DNA of 64,000 nucleotides, taken from positions 23,076-87,075 of the forward strand of contig NZ_FOPI01000007.1 of assembly GCF_900113455.1 (NCBI RefSeq), given 5' to 3'. The translations under genes were made by a program, and so were the position numbers. Origin of the DNA: Ligilactobacillus ruminis DSM 20403 = NBRC 102161 (lineage in GTDB: Bacteria; Bacillota; Bacilli; Lactobacillales; Lactobacillaceae). Position 1 is the stretch's first letter; every line of letters begins with the position of its first letter. Below are positions 37,952-47,628 of the stretch, one piece after another. Under the pieces are notes generated by a model. The model was not told the origin of the DNA. It was given only the letters and a program-made list of their open reading frames with translations, and searched no databases.

Positions 37952-40579
37952 TCATCCCTTCTTCAATTCTTGCTGCCATTTGTGGACCATCAGCATCACA
38001 TCCATCGGCGTTAAAGACATCAAGTCCGCTTTTTCCAATTCTGAAACGATCTTTGACTGTTTCCTGCCTATTTTTGTGCTTTCCTTTTTTTCAGCCGGTT
38101 CTTCGAAAAGCGAAAGCTGAACGTCTCCTTCAGAAACGCTGAGTTCATCAATCGGCTCGGTTTTGGTCGTCTTTTGTGTTTCCGCGTGCGTTTCAGAAGT
38201 ACTTTCAAGCTTCTTCAAGATTACATCGGCCCGTTCAAGCAGCTTTTCCGGCATTCCGGCAAGTTTTGCAACGTGAATCCCGTATGAACGATCGGCCGGA
38301 CCTTTCTTCATTTTGTGCAGAAAAACAAGCTCACCGTTTTTTTCGACGGCTCCGACATGAATGTTCTCCAGATGCTCAAGTTCTTCGTCAAGCACGGTCA
38401 ATTCATGATAATGCGTCGAAAACAGCGTTTTAGCCTGCACGTTGTCATGAACGTATTCGATAATTGCCTGAGCCAACGCCATGCCGTCGTAAGTTGCCGT
38501 TCCGCGTCCGATTTCATCAAATAATAACAAGCTGTTCTTTGAAGCGTTTTGCAAAGCTTCATTCGTCTCTTTCATTTCGACCATAAACGTCGATTCACCT
38601 GAAATCAAATCATCGGCTGCACCGATGCGAGTAAAAATCTGGTCAAAAATCGGCATCTTTGCTTCCTTTGCAGGTACGAAGCAGCCGATCTGAGCCATGA
38701 TTACCGTCAAAGCCAGCTGTCGCATATACGTGCTCTTGCCTGACATGTTGGGTCCGGTAATCAGCAAAATATCGCGTCCTTCCGGCATTGAAACATCATT
38801 CGGCACATAGCTTTGCTTGCCCAAAACGCGTTCAACGACGGGATGCCACCCTGCTTTGATTTCAAGATCGTGACTGTCTGAAACAAGCGTCGGACAAACA
38901 AAATGGTTATCTTCGCTGACGCTTGCGAAACTTTGCAGGCAATCGAGCTCGGCAATGGCTGCTGCAAGTTTTTGCAGCCTCTCAATCTGCTTTTTGACCT
39001 TTTCCCTGACTTCGACGAACAAACGATATTCCAGTTCAAACGTCTTGCTTTCCGCTCCAAGAATCAGTGCCTCTTTTTCTTTTAATTCGGGCGTGATGAA
39101 TCTTTCGGCATTGACCAGAGTCTGCTTTCTTTCATATCGACCTTCAGGAAGTTTCGCTACGTTTGCTTTCGAGACTTCGATATAATAGCCAAATACACGG
39201 TTGAACCCGATTTTGAGGTTATGAATGCCAGTTTTTTCACGCTCGCTTGCTTCCAGTTCAGCCAGCCATTGCTTGCCGTTTTTCATTGCATCCGTGTATT
39301 TATCAAGCTCTTCATTGTATCCAGGCTTGATCACGCCGCCTTCCGTCACCGAAATCGGCGGTTCTTCATCAATTGACCGATCCAAAAGCTCAAAGACGTC
39401 TTCGACAGGATCAAGGCGCGCTAAAATCCCGTCATAGATTCCGTGCTCGTTGAGCTCTTCCAAAACGTACCTGATCTGCGGAACGTGGGCAAGAGATGTC
39501 TTGAGCTGAATCAGATCTCGTCCGTTGACGTTTCCAAAAGCGATGCGTCCTGCCAGTCGTTCAATGTCATAAACCTGTTTTAACTCATCCTGCAGACTTG
39601 AACGTTCAAAATAATGTTCCAGCTGATCGTTGACGATCAGTTGACGCTCCTTGATTTGTGCCGGATTGATTAAAGGACGAGAGATCCACTGTTTTAAAAG
39701 TCTGGCACCCATGGCCGTTTTGGTTTCGTCCAACAGCCACAAGAGCGTGCCGGATTTTTTCCCGGTCCGTGCGTTTTGCAAAAGCTCAAGATTTTGTTTT
39801 GCATAACGATCCAGTTTCAAAAAATACGCCGGTTCATAGTGAACGGCTTTTTGAAGATGCGCAAGCGTTCTTTTCTGGGTCTTTTTCACGTACGTCAGCA
39901 GATGATTCAAAACTTCTTTTTCAAGATCCGATTCAACGTCTTGAACTGCATATGATAGTTCTGACGCCGGTTCAACGCTTTCTTGACTGGAAACAAGCAC
40001 GCGAAGCTTCTTGATTTTTTCAACCGTTTTTTCAGAAACGCTTTCATCAATCACGATTTCCTTTGTTTTCAAACTGATCATTTCATTGAGCAGACTGTCG
40101 TCATCTTCTAAAATAGAACATCTCAACTCACCGGTTGAAAGATCGGCATAAGCAAACCCGTATTTTCCGTCTTGTTCATGAAGTGCGGTCAGATAGTTGT
40201 TTTCCCCCGCTTCTCCGGTTCGCATGTCAATATTTGTCCCAGGGGTCACCAACTGGATGACCTCTCGCTTGACCATGCCCTTTGCCAGTTTTGGATCCTC
40301 CATCTGTTCACAGATTGCGACCTTGTATCCCTTGTCGATCAGGATATCAATATAGTTTTGCACGGCATGGTGCGGGACGCCGCACATCGGGATCGGATTT
40401 TTTGATTTCTTGTTTCTCGTTGTCAAAGTAAGCTCAAGCAATTGTGCGCCTTTGACCGCATCCTCATTGAACATTTCATAAAAATCGCCTAATCGGTAAA
40501 ACAAAAAAGCATCCGGATACTGTTCTTTAATTTCCAAATACTGTTTCATCATCGGTGTTTCAGTTTGACTTTTAGCCAT
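37952..40579 (-). CDS. mutS: DNA mismatch repair protein MutS
   Basis: An 875-residue mismatch sensor. The N-terminal mismatch-binding motif is [10 protein letters not shown] (about 28-37, the F-x-E contact) and Walker A is GPNMSGKST (near residue 608), followed by [12 protein letters not shown]. The C-terminal 90 residues are a charged linker plus a dimerisation segment. Length is normal. Confidence 0.96.
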   Translation of the reverse strand: MAKSQTETPMMKQYLEIKEQYPDAFLFYRLGDFYEMFNEDAVKGAQLLELTLTTRNKKSKNPIPMCGVPHHAVQNYIDILIDKGYKVAICEQMEDPKLAKGMVKREVIQLVTPGTNIDMRTGEAGENNYLTALHEQDGKYGFAYADLSTGELRCSILEDDDSLLNEMISLKTKEIVIDESVSEKTVEKIKKLRVLVSSQESVEPASELSYAVQDVESDLEKEVLNHLLTYVKKTQKRTLAHLQKAVHYEPAYFLKLDRYAKQNLELLQNARTGKKSGTLLWLLDETKTAMGARLLKQWISRPLINPAQIKERQLIVNDQLEHYFERSSLQDELKQVYDIERLAGRIAFGNVNGRDLIQLKTSLAHVPQIRYVLEELNEHGIYDGILARLDPVEDVFELLDRSIDEEPPISVTEGGVIKPGYNEELDKYTDAMKNGKQWLAELEASEREKTGIHNLKIGFNRVFGYYIEVSKANVAKLPEGRYERKQTLVNAERFITPELKEKEALILGAESKTFELEYRLFVEVREKVKKQIERLQKLAAAIAELDCLQSFASVSEDNHFVCPTLVSDSHDLEIKAGWHPVVERVLGKQSYVPNDVSMPEGRDILLITGPNMSGKSTYMRQLALTVIMAQIGCFVPAKEAKMPIFDQIFTRIGAADDLISGESTFMVEMKETNEALQNASKNSLLLFDEIGRGTATYDGMALAQAIIEYVHDNVQAKTLFSTHYHELTVLDEELEHLENIHVGAVEKNGELVFLHKMKKGPADRSYGIHVAKLAGMPEKLLERADVILKKLESTSETHAETQKTTKTEPIDELSVSEGDVQLSLFEEPAEKKESTKIGRKQSKIVSELEKADLMSLTPMDVMLMVHKWQQELKKG

Positions 40580-40599
40580 TAAAAATCCTCCGTCCGTTT

Positions 40600-41394
40600 T
40601 TACTGGAAAAACGGATGATCGTCATTAATCAAAATGGGGGTAATCCGTTTTGCTTTATTAGAACGATCATCCAAATCAATCACACAAGCGCCAAGCGTCT
40701 GACGCCCATCTTCGTCAACTTCAAACCGCGTCGGCATCTGCGTCAGAAAACGCTCGATCACGTTTTTTCGTTTCATCCCCAAAATACCGTCATAAGGACC
40801 GGTCATACCGACGTCAGAAAGATATGCTGTTCCGTTCGGCAAAATTCTTGCATCATTGGTCTGAACATGAGTATGAGTACCGATCACGGCTGAAACTCGT
40901 CCATCAAAATACCATGAGAAGGCTTCTTTTTCGCTCGTCGTTTCTCCGTGAAAGTCAACAAAAACGTAGTCGACACAAATCTTGTCCAAAAGTTTTTCCA
41001 TTTCCGCAAACGGATCGTCTGAAGGGTTCATAAATACTCTCCCCTGAACGTTGACGACAGCAATTTTCTTGTCATTGACCCGTTGAATCATCCAACCTTT
41101 TCCCGGAACTTTTCCTTTTGAAAAATTCAGCGGTCGAATCAAATTCTTGGCATCTGAAATAAAATGTTGAATTTCAAGGTTGTCCCAAGTATGATTTCCC
41201 ATCGTAATCACGTCGGCTCCGGCCTTCATCAGTCTTTTATAAAATATTTCATTAATTCCGCGACCCCTTGTCGCATTTTCACCGTTTACGATGGTCAGCT
41301 GCGGTCGATACTTGCGTTTCAACTGCGGTAAATATTCTTCAAGCATTTTCGTGCCTGAGGTTCCAACGACGTCGCCAACAAAAATAACTCGCAT
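40600..41394 (-). CDS. ymdB: YmdB-family metallophosphoesterase
   Basis: A 264-residue phosphodiesterase of the YmdB group; in Bacillus the homologue acts on cyclic nucleotides and affects development. Metal ligands appear in FVGDVVG (residues 4-10), [27 protein letters not shown] and GTHTHVQT. It lies 20 bp upstream of mutS. No rny gene is next to it here because repeat copy C follows on the other side. Confidence 0.92.
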   Translation of the reverse strand: MRVIFVGDVVGTSGTKMLEEYLPQLKRKYRPQLTIVNGENATRGRGINEIFYKRLMKAGADVITMGNHTWDNLEIQHFISDAKNLIRPLNFSKGKVPGKGWMIQRVNDKKIAVVNVQGRVFMNPSDDPFAEMEKLLDKICVDYVFVDFHGETTSEKEAFSWYFDGRVSAVIGTHTHVQTNDARILPNGTAYLSDVGMTGPYDGILGMKRKNVIERFLTQMPTRFEVDEDGRQTLGACVIDLDDRSNKAKRITPILINDDHPFFQ

Positions 41395-42002
41395 CTAAAA
41401 TACGTTCCCTTCTAACGTCATTTTGACTGTACAGATACCTTTATCTTAACATTAATCACCATTCAAAAAAAGTGGTGCTAAAAGATCCGGGGGAAAACTC
41501 ATCCCGAAATTAAAAAGAGGATGAGAAAAAGTCCGTTCATCTCTTGAATTAAATAAAATGTCGAACGAAGGCAGTCGATTTTCGCTTGAATCCGTAAGAC
41601 GTTTCTTCAATTTTTTTGCGTAAAAAACCATTCTTTAGAAGCAACGATGCTCAATAAATTCCGCCAAGATCTCACTCAAATTTACGGACATCCATTTTTT
41701 ATCGATGTGTCCGTAAACGGCAGTGATTTTGTCAAATGCAGCGCCTGATAAATCAGCACACCGAGCTCTCAGTCAAATTTATCGCCAAAATATTTTTGGT
41801 TATTTCCGTCACGAAAGGCGATTGTCATGCATACGCAAAAAAACCGGATGATTTGCATCAATTGCAAATCTGATCCGGTTTTTTAATTTGAGGCATAACT
41901 TTTCCCGGCCTCAAGGAATTTGCATTCAAAAAGTCGAATTACAAAGCAAAAAGGTTTTTGGAGAAATTCCAAAAACCATAAATTATCTTTTTTAAATCAT
42001 AA
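41395..42002. other. 600-bp intergenic region occupied mostly by repeat copy C
   Basis: No gene is visible. 41512-41914 is a MITE-like repeat. Shortly before it, GGATGAG-type dyads near 41490-41525 look like a decayed end of the same family. Confidence 0.65.
41512..41914 (+). repeat. MITE-like intergenic repeat, copy C
   Basis: About 403 bp running from AAAAAGAGGATGAGAAAAAG to TTTTCCCGGCCTCAA. Modules shared with D: CTCTTGAATTAAAT, TGTCGAACGAAGG, a TTTACGGACA/TGTCCGTAAA hairpin (41680-41720), GCGATTGTCATGCATACGC, and the terminator-like ACCGGATGATTTGCA hairpin, then AATTTGAGGCATA. Confidence 0.75.
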
Positions 42003-42206
42003 CTAATCTTCAGCAGCATCAATTGCCTCTAAAATAACCCCCAAGTTATCGCGCTGAAGTTCTACGCTTCTAAGTTTCTCATCGTAAGCAGATTGCAGAT
42101 GTTGAGTACGACCGCCGTCATGCAGCTTGGCACAAACGTTGCTGAGTTCAGCAGCTTTCTTTTCCGCAACTTGGTAATCGTTTAAAATATCAAGCTTGTT
42201 GCCCAT
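42003..42206 (-). CDS. Small helical protein, unknown
   Basis: A 67-residue, predominantly helical and charged protein (YQVAEKKAAELSNVC; LQSAYDEKLRSVELQRDN) that would form a coiled coil. A good AGGAGGC box precedes ATG 42206. I do not recognise it. It is monocistronic between repeat copy C and the gntR promoter region. Confidence 0.65.
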   Translation of the reverse strand: MGNKLDILNDYQVAEKKAAELSNVCAKLHDGGRTQHLQSAYDEKLRSVELQRDNLGVILEAIDAAED

Positions 42207-42408
42207 GATAAAAGCCTCCTAAAAACATATAAAAGTCTTAACTTGAACAATTTAACACTTTTATCCTTATTTGTTAACCCCTTTCTGTTACGTTTCTGTT
42301 ACAAATTGGTTACTTTGTTTCGATGGAAACTAAGCTGACATATCTTTACAAATTAACAAATAGTTGTTATAATTTTCAGATTATACTCATGAAATGTGAG
42401 GGTTGCAG

Positions 42409-42437
42409 TTGCGAATGCGAACGTTTTCATGTATAAT
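42409..42437 (+). promoter_or_regulatory. Promoter of the GntR regulator gene with overlapping cre-like site
   Basis: TTGCGA (42409-42414) and TATAAT (42432-42437) with a 17-base spacer. Inside the spacer TGCGAACGTTTTCA (42416-42429) fits the catabolite-responsive element (TGWAANCGNTNNCA) except at positions 3-4. Confidence 0.6.
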
Positions 42438-42447
42438 TAATTTAGTT

Positions 42448-42468
42448 GGTATCAATTTAATTAATACC
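42448..42468 (+). promoter_or_regulatory. Candidate GntR operator
   Basis: Inverted repeat GGTAT-N11-ATACC just downstream of the promoter, 21 bases before the start codon; plausible autoregulatory site. Confidence 0.4.
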
Positions 42469-42488
42469 CTTTTTAAAAGGAGGTTCTT

Positions 42489-43202
42489 TTGGCACTCAAA
42501 TATCAAGAAGTCGCACTGAATTTAGCCGACAAAATCAAAGCCCATGAATATGATAAAAAGCTGCCGAGCGAAGGAAAACTGATGGAAGAGTATTCCGTCA
42601 GTCGCAATACGATTCGCAATGCTTTAAACGTTCTTTACAATCAGGGACTTTTGCGCAGAATTCAAGGAAGCGGCTATTTCATCAATCACCCGCTTCATAA
42701 TCAGGCAAACATCGTCAACATGGCCAACAAAAACGGTCTGCACGACTTAGAGGAAAAAGATGCGATTCTAAGCAAAATTTTGGTTTTTGAAACGATTCTT
42801 GCCGGCGAAACGATCGGAAGCTATCTTAAAATCGATCCGAAAGATTCCGTTTATCACATCAAGCGCATCAGAAGACGCAAAGATGAACTCGTCAGCCTGG
42901 AAGAATCATTTTACAGAAAAGACGTTGTTCCTTATCTGACGGAAGAAATATGCAACGAATCAATCTCTGCATTTATCAAAGAACACTTCCAGGTTACAAG
43001 CAAAACAGCTGACGAGTACATGTCGCTTCACCGCTTGAACGAAGAAGAAGCCGAGCTGACCGGAAAAGACGTTGGCAGTTCCGCCTTCATGATTGAAGAA
43101 ATCAACTGTCAAAAAAACGAGCAGCCCTATGACTACTCAAAGACGCTGTATTTCTTGCCGGATTTAATGTTTTACAGCCATATTAGCAATTATTTGGATT
43201 AA
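42489..43202 (+). CDS. GntR-family transcriptional regulator (HutC/UTRA subgroup)
   Basis: A 237-residue regulator. The N-terminal winged helix shows LPSEGKLMEEYSVSRNTIRNALNVL (about residues 24-48), followed by a UTRA effector domain (VYHIKRIRRRKDELVSLEESFY) that in relatives binds a sugar phosphate. TTG 42489 is the start, five bases after GGAGG. No metabolic gene sits next to it, so the target is unclear. A cre-like site in its promoter points to carbon control. Confidence 0.88.
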   Translation: MALKYQEVALNLADKIKAHEYDKKLPSEGKLMEEYSVSRNTIRNALNVLYNQGLLRRIQGSGYFINHPLHNQANIVNMANKNGLHDLEEKDAILSKILVFETILAGETIGSYLKIDPKDSVYHIKRIRRRKDELVSLEESFYRKDVVPYLTEEICNESISAFIKEHFQVTSKTADEYMSLHRLNEEEAELTGKDVGSSAFMIEEINCQKNEQPYDYSKTLYFLPDLMFYSHISNYLD

Positions 43203-43204
43203 TA

Positions 43205-43236
43205 AAAAACCTTGTCGAAAAATGACAAGGCTTTTT
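43205..43236. terminator. Bidirectional terminator between gntR and ackA
   Basis: AAAAACCTTGTC/GACAAGGCTTTTT between convergent genes. Confidence 0.85.
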
Positions 43237-43238
43237 AT

Positions 43239-44444
43239 TTAGCACTTATTTTTTTTGTTTTTCAGTTCCATTACGTCGCGTGCAATCATCAATTCTTCAT
43301 TTGTCGGAATCTTCATCATCGTAATCGCTGAATCTTCACCGGAAATAACGGTCGCGCCGTCCTGCTCTTCATTTTTCTCATTATCGATCGTAATGTTCAT
43401 GAAACTGAGTCTTTCCATGATCATCTTTCGGATGACGGCAGAATTTTCGCCAATTCCGGCTGTGAACACGATTCCGTCGATTCCGCCCATCTCAAAATAA
43501 TATTGTCCGATATATTTGACGATATCCTTGACAAAAATATCGATTGCAAGACGTGCGCGATGCTTGGCATGGGATACCGCCAAAATGTCGCGCATATCGG
43601 ATGAAACTCCTGAAATTCCAGCAAGCCCGGATTTCTTGTTCAAAGTATAGACCATCTCGCTGATCGAATTGATTCCAAGCTTATCCATGACAAAAGCAAT
43701 CATCGAAACATCAACGTCACCGGAACGCGTGGCCATCGTCACGCCGGTCAGCGGCGTGAATCCCATTGACGTATCAAACGATTTGCCATTCTTGATTGCG
43801 CAAAGAGAAGACCCTGCCCCAAGGTGACACGTCACGAGCTTTAAATCTTTTAATGGACGCCCCATCAATTTGGCAGCCTCGCCCGCAACGTAGCGGTGAC
43901 TGGTTCCGTGCGCTCCGTAACGTCTGACGCCGAGTTTTTCGTACCATTCATAGGGAACGCTGTACAAAAAGTTCTCTTCCGGCATCGTTTGGTGAAATGC
44001 AGTATCGAAAACCACGACAGAACAAGCATCGGGCAACATTTCCTTAAACGCCTGAATCCCGATCAGATTGGCCGGATTGTGCAAAGGTGCCAGTTCGGTA
44101 ATGTTCTTTATTTTTTGAATGACTTCATCCGTCACGACGACTGATTTTGAGAAGTACTCGCCACCGGCAACAACGCGGTGACCAACCCCCGTAATTTCAG
44201 AATATTTCTCGATGATTCCTAAACTTATCAACAGCTCCATCAGGTTATTGACCGCTTCTCCATGATTTTTGACGGTTCCCTGATGCTTATAGACTTTGCC
44301 GTTTCCATACTTGATCGTCGTTTGAGATCCAGGAATCGCAATCCGCTCGATTAAACCGGAAGCAATTACCGCTTCGGACGGCATTTCAAAAAGTTTGAAT
44401 TTTAAACTGGAGCTGCCAGAATTAACTGCTAAGACCTTATCCAT
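43239..44444 (-). CDS. ackA: Acetate kinase
   Basis: A 401-residue ASKHA-fold kinase making ATP from acetyl phosphate, the final step of acetate production. Motifs are VNSGSSSLKFK (residues 6-16), GHRVVAGGE, FDTAFHQTMP (catalytic Asp near 147), YGAHGTSHRYV and FTAGIGENS. GGGGG lies upstream of ATG 44444. It is monocistronic. Confidence 0.96.
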   Translation of the reverse strand: MDKVLAVNSGSSSLKFKLFEMPSEAVIASGLIERIAIPGSQTTIKYGNGKVYKHQGTVKNHGEAVNNLMELLISLGIIEKYSEITGVGHRVVAGGEYFSKSVVVTDEVIQKIKNITELAPLHNPANLIGIQAFKEMLPDACSVVVFDTAFHQTMPEENFLYSVPYEWYEKLGVRRYGAHGTSHRYVAGEAAKLMGRPLKDLKLVTCHLGAGSSLCAIKNGKSFDTSMGFTPLTGVTMATRSGDVDVSMIAFVMDKLGINSISEMVYTLNKKSGLAGISGVSSDMRDILAVSHAKHRARLAIDIFVKDIVKYIGQYYFEMGGIDGIVFTAGIGENSAVIRKMIMERLSFMNITIDNEKNEEQDGATVISGEDSAITMMKIPTNEELMIARDVMELKNKKNKC

Positions 44445-44666
44445 AATGTTAGCGTCCCCCTTTTGTTAAGAAATTCACTATCTCTACTATAACAAATTTT
44501 CGGCCGCTTGACACACTGAATTTGTGAAAAAATTCACTGATTTTTTGAATTAGCGTTTTCGCTAAAAAAAGGGATCTGACCTTCTTCATTTTTGTTAAAT
44601 TCTCGCTATTGGACTGGTTATTTAGACAAAACCTCGTTAAAATAGTATAGAGAGAATGGAGGAACA

Positions 44667-45212
44667 ATGATGGATCATCAACAACAATTAATTGACTGGA
44701 TTTCACATGATAAAAATTTCACGGAAATTTTCAATATTCTTGACAGATATCATTTGACAGAGGCAACGCTGTGTGCGGGCTCAATTCGCGAACTCGTTTG
44801 GAATAAACTGGAAAACAAGCCTTCTTCTATTTTGCGAAACAACCTTGATGTCTACTACAACGATCCCGGCGAATCATACGAACATTACCTGACGATTCAA
44901 AGCACGCTTAATCAGCGTCATTCCAAGTATCTTTGGGACTTGCGAAATATTCGTTTAAAAAAGCGTCACTCTGACAAGTCTCCTGATGGTTCAACGATTG
45001 AAGCAGCAATTGCCAATTTCCCTGAAAAATGCAGTGCGGTCGGCGTTTCACGCGAATTAGGCGGAAGCTACTCGATAATTGCTCCCTATGGACTGGACTA
45101 TTTGTTCACTGAAACGATCGTCCCTACCGGAGCAATTGATGAACTTGCATTCAAGCGCCGAATCGAACGAAAAAAATGGCTGACAAATTTTCAAAATTCG
45201 AAATTAGGCTAA
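44667..45212 (+). CDS. Nucleotidyltransferase-like protein (NTP_transf_6, former DUF925)
   Basis: A 181-residue protein resembling the NTP_transf_6 family, recognised by LCAGSIRELVWNKLEN (near residues 30-45) and the acidic NNLDVYYNDPGES that fits a nucleotidyltransferase metal site; a C-terminal FTETIVPTGAID is also typical. The substrate is unknown. GGAGGAACA precedes two ATGs in tandem. It is divergent from ackA, with a TAGTAT box near 44644. Confidence 0.75.
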   Translation: MMDHQQQLIDWISHDKNFTEIFNILDRYHLTEATLCAGSIRELVWNKLENKPSSILRNNLDVYYNDPGESYEHYLTIQSTLNQRHSKYLWDLRNIRLKKRHSDKSPDGSTIEAAIANFPEKCSAVGVSRELGGSYSIIAPYGLDYLFTETIVPTGAIDELAFKRRIERKKWLTNFQNSKLG

Positions 45213-45322
45213 CTTGCCGATTGACGGTCGCACTTGCCCGTAACCCCGACTTAATCAGGCGATGCACAGTGCTGAATTTAGCAAAAAATCAATCATTTAC
45301 TAAGAAAAAATCCGCGCCGCCA
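45213..45322. repeat. Decayed repeat fragments
   Basis: Short pieces recalling both repeat families: GCACTTGCCCGTAA and ACAGTGCTGAATTTA (compare the CAGTGCTGAGC of MITE copies B and D) and CTTAATCAGG (compare the GC-rich repeat at 45740). Confidence 0.35.
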
Positions 45323-45558
45323 TGAAGTGCCCTATAATTGTTAGACAAAGTAGTCTAATGATTGTGGGGTATTTTTATGGCCAAGTACAGTTATTTGAAG
45401 ACATTACTGCATTTCAAATGATGGTTCAAGACTACATCCATTTCTTTAATTACGAACGGGTTTCTTTAAAAACAAAAGGCATGACTCCGGTAGAGTACCG
45501 AAATCATGCCCTGACAGCTTAATTGTTTAATTTTGTCTAACTTTTTTATTGCACTTCA
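45323..45558 (+). mobile_element. Internally deleted IS3-family element (MITE-like, 236 bp)
   Basis: Inverted repeats TGAAGTGC-N10-TTAGACA at both ends enclose only 186 bp. An OrfA-like start (ATGGCCAAGTACAG at 45377) is joined directly to the C-terminal end of OrfB. The structure suggests internal deletion of a full IS3 element leaving both ends mobilisable. Confidence 0.7.
45385..45522 (+). pseudogene. IS3-family OrfB transposase, C-terminal fragment
   Basis: The last 45 or so residues (MMVQDYIHFFNYERVSLKTK then GMTPVEYRNHAL) match the end of IS3/IS150-type integrase-core transposases (pattern YNxxRxxxKLxGMSPxxYR). The rest of the gene is deleted. Confidence 0.75.
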
Positions 45559-45599
45559 ATGATGGCACGGATTTTAATCATTATTCGGTTGCGTACGGG

Positions 45600-45890
45600 C
45601 TCATAACCGCTCGCTTCCACACCTTGTCTTAATCGGGTTTCGCCTCACAACCCCCTTGTCCCAAGCACCCTTGCTCGGGCAAGACAAGCTTACCCGTCGC
45701 AAGCGCAACTTGGATACGCGGGGGCTGACCGTTCGGCTCCACACCTTGCCTTAATCAGGCTCAGACCAGCAACAAGGCTCATGATAAGTTCGTGCCGCGT
45801 CGTGACTTCGCTTGCGCTGATCACTCGCGCCCCTCCTTATCTACCGCCTTGTTGAGCGGCTGGTCTTCACACCTTGCTAATTACGCCACT
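45600..45890. repeat. GC-rich tandem repeat, three units of about 125 bp
   Basis: The core (T)CCACACCTTG followed by CTTAAT recurs at 45617, 45739 and (as TTCACACCTTG) 45866, spaced 122 and about 128 bp. Between them are dyads such as CGGGCAAGACAAG near 45680. Composition is clearly richer in GC than neighbours and no gene fits. The last unit supplies the stop codon of the LOG-family gene. A fourth core lies on the minus strand at about 4000. Confidence 0.5.
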
Positions 45891-46461
45891 TATTCGCCTT
45901 TACATATTTGAATTCGCTTGCCTTGCTGAACAAATCCGGCAAATCATCACCGATAATCAATGCATCAACGTTTTCTTTTGGCATAAAGCCCGTTTCGGCA
46001 GAATGCTTCAAAAAATTAATCAAATCATTATAATAGCCATCAATGTTTACCAAGATAATCGGTTTTTGAACAATTCCTAATTGAAACCACGAATACGTTT
46101 GAAAAAACTCTTCCATCGTTCCAAGTCCACCTGGAAATACTACGAAGCAATCAGACAATTCAATCATCTGCTTTTTTCTGTCGGACATGTCGGATACGTG
46201 AATCAGTTCCGTTTGACCCACCGGCTTAATCGCATGATCTTCCAAAATCTCAGGAATTATGCCGATAACCTTCCCGTTTCTTTTTGAAACTTCTTCATAA
46301 AGCATGCCCATAAGTCCAAGACGACCGCCCCCATAGACAAGCGTATATTCATTTTCAACAAGATACTCGGCCAACTTCTTTAATAATTGCCGTGTTTCGG
46401 AATCGGCTCCTGCATTTGACCCGCAAAAAACGCAAACTTTTTTATTTGCCAAGACTGGCAT
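45877..46461 (-). CDS. LOG-family protein (TIGR00730, nucleotide 5'-monophosphate nucleosidase type)
   Basis: A 194-residue Rossmann-fold protein. The LOG motif PGGLGTMEEFF (about 90-100) and the GGRLGLMG loop are clear, along with VCVFCGSNAGAD at the start. Homologues cleave AMP or cytokinin-type nucleotides to base and ribose phosphate. I chose ATG 46461 with a GGGGG box; the longer frame adds 19 residues of leader. The end ANKWRN and its stop lie in the GC-rich repeat, so the original C-terminus may have been replaced. Confidence 0.88.
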   Translation of the reverse strand: MPVLANKKVCVFCGSNAGADSETRQLLKKLAEYLVENEYTLVYGGGRLGLMGMLYEEVSKRNGKVIGIIPEILEDHAIKPVGQTELIHVSDMSDRKKQMIELSDCFVVFPGGLGTMEEFFQTYSWFQLGIVQKPIILVNIDGYYNDLINFLKHSAETGFMPKENVDALIIGDDLPDLFSKASEFKYVKANKWRN

Positions 46462-46512
46462 GTCATATTCCCCCTTTAATGATGATACAATTATTCTAAC
46501 ATTTCCGAGACA

Positions 46513-46550
46513 AAGCAAAAACCCCGTTTCATTTCTGAAACGAGGCTTTT
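46513..46550 (-). terminator. Terminator after the gene at 46551
   Basis: Stem AAAGCCTCGTTTC/GAAACGGGGTTTTTGC on the minus strand, with T-runs either way. Confidence 0.75.
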
Positions 46551-47126
46551 TTATGCCGATTCGTAATTGACCTTGGACCAGTCAATCGCCAAATCACTCA
46601 TTTTGCGCATTTCATCAATCTCTTCCGACGTGAATTCTGCACGATATTCATCATCAGCATCCGATTTGCTGCCAAAATGAAACTTAGCCAAAAATTCGCC
46701 CTTTAATGCCAACAAGTAAGCATTGTCGTCATCAGGTATGACGTGAACATATTTCTTTTCCGTTTCGCCATCCCCTAAATATGTAAAACGAGGGTTGCTC
46801 ATCAAATCAATCAAAATTCTGACGAAAGGAACATGAAATTCGCTATTTGCGCCCTCTATATATTGCTTGACCGCCTCACAAATACAATCGCTTACCAAAT
46901 CTTCTGCCGGAAAATCATCCCCATACAAAGAATCGTGAAACCTTCCCTTCGGATAAAAGAAATTGAAATAGTTGCTCTCCTCTGGCTGAACTCCTAACCC
47001 AACCTCTTTGAATCCTTTTACCGTCGTGCAGTATGCTAATCCTTCCAACGGTGCGATTAATTTCTGAATCTTACCTTTTGACCAGGCATGGTTGACAAAA
47101 TCATAAGCTTCATTAACATATTTCAC
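46551..47126 (-). CDS. Unknown protein of 191 residues
   Basis: No family recognised. The protein is acidic, soluble, with no signal or membrane segment; aromatic-rich stretches (YFNFFYPKGRFHDSLYGDDF) and a helical C-terminus (EEIDEMRKMSDLAIDW) are visible. GTG 47126 has AGAGGTG upstream and is preferred to the frame start at 47177, which has no site. Monocistronic with its own terminator, consistent with an accessory gene. Confidence 0.65.
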   Translation of the reverse strand: MKYVNEAYDFVNHAWSKGKIQKLIAPLEGLAYCTTVKGFKEVGLGVQPEESNYFNFFYPKGRFHDSLYGDDFPAEDLVSDCICEAVKQYIEGANSEFHVPFVRILIDLMSNPRFTYLGDGETEKKYVHVIPDDDNAYLLALKGEFLAKFHFGSKSDADDEYRAEFTSEEIDEMRKMSDLAIDWSKVNYESA

Positions 47127-47481
47127 CAATAACACCTCTTGTAACCTACTAGTATTAGCATAGCACAGATTGAGCAACTTCAGACGAATTTAACCATTAA
47201 ATTCCGACTTTTTTCATAAAAATATCTAACATTAAATCACATATAATAGAAAGCTAATACAAACGTTGTAGTCTGAAATTATTTATCCAAAAAACTTATT
47301 CGCAATTTGTTAAGCAGCCGGTCTTTGCAACTTTATTAATACAAAAAAATTCAGATAACCTTCTAAAGCATCTGAATCTTTCAATAATTATAATTGCTAC
47401 CAATTATCGGTCGAAAACACAAAACAACAATCTGCTTTTCAACTATACTTAACAACAACGTTTTGCCCCTATGGACCACTA
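47127..47481. other. 355-bp AT-rich gap
   Basis: Holds the promoter side of the 191-residue gene and the tRNA-Leu terminator; no gene visible. Confidence 0.6.
47343..47378 (-). terminator. Terminator of tRNA-Leu(CAG)
   Basis: On the minus strand ATTCAGAT/ATCTGAAT followed by seven Ts, about 105 bases after the tRNA. Confidence 0.65.
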
Positions 47482-47565
47482 TGCCGCTGGCAGGAGTCGA
47501 ACCTGTACTTGGAAACCCAAACAACGACCTGAACGTTGCGCGTCTGCCAATTCCGCCACAGCGGC
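47482..47565 (-). tRNA. tRNA-Leu(CAG)
   Basis: Minus-strand cloverleaf with a long variable arm. Acceptor GCCGCTG/CAGCGGC, anticodon stem CAACG/CGTTG with loop TTCAGGT giving CAG; discriminator A. Solitary with its own promoter; reads CUG only. Confidence 0.9.
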
Positions 47566-47589
47566 GTCTGATAAGTGACTACTCTTATC

Positions 47590-47617
47590 ATTATACACTT
47601 TAACCCAAATTAATCAA
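47590..47617 (-). promoter_or_regulatory. Promoter of tRNA-Leu(CAG)
   Basis: TTGATT (47612-47617) and TATAAT (47590-47595) on the minus strand, 16-base spacer. Confidence 0.75.
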
Positions 47618-47628
47618 GCATTTTTTTG

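Noticed and set aside
44449..44706. 85-residue minus-strand frame between ackA and the 44667 gene
   Set aside because: Covers both promoter regions and no ribosome-binding site is visible.
45323..45558. Target-site duplication for the deleted IS3 element
   Set aside because: Flanking bases differ.
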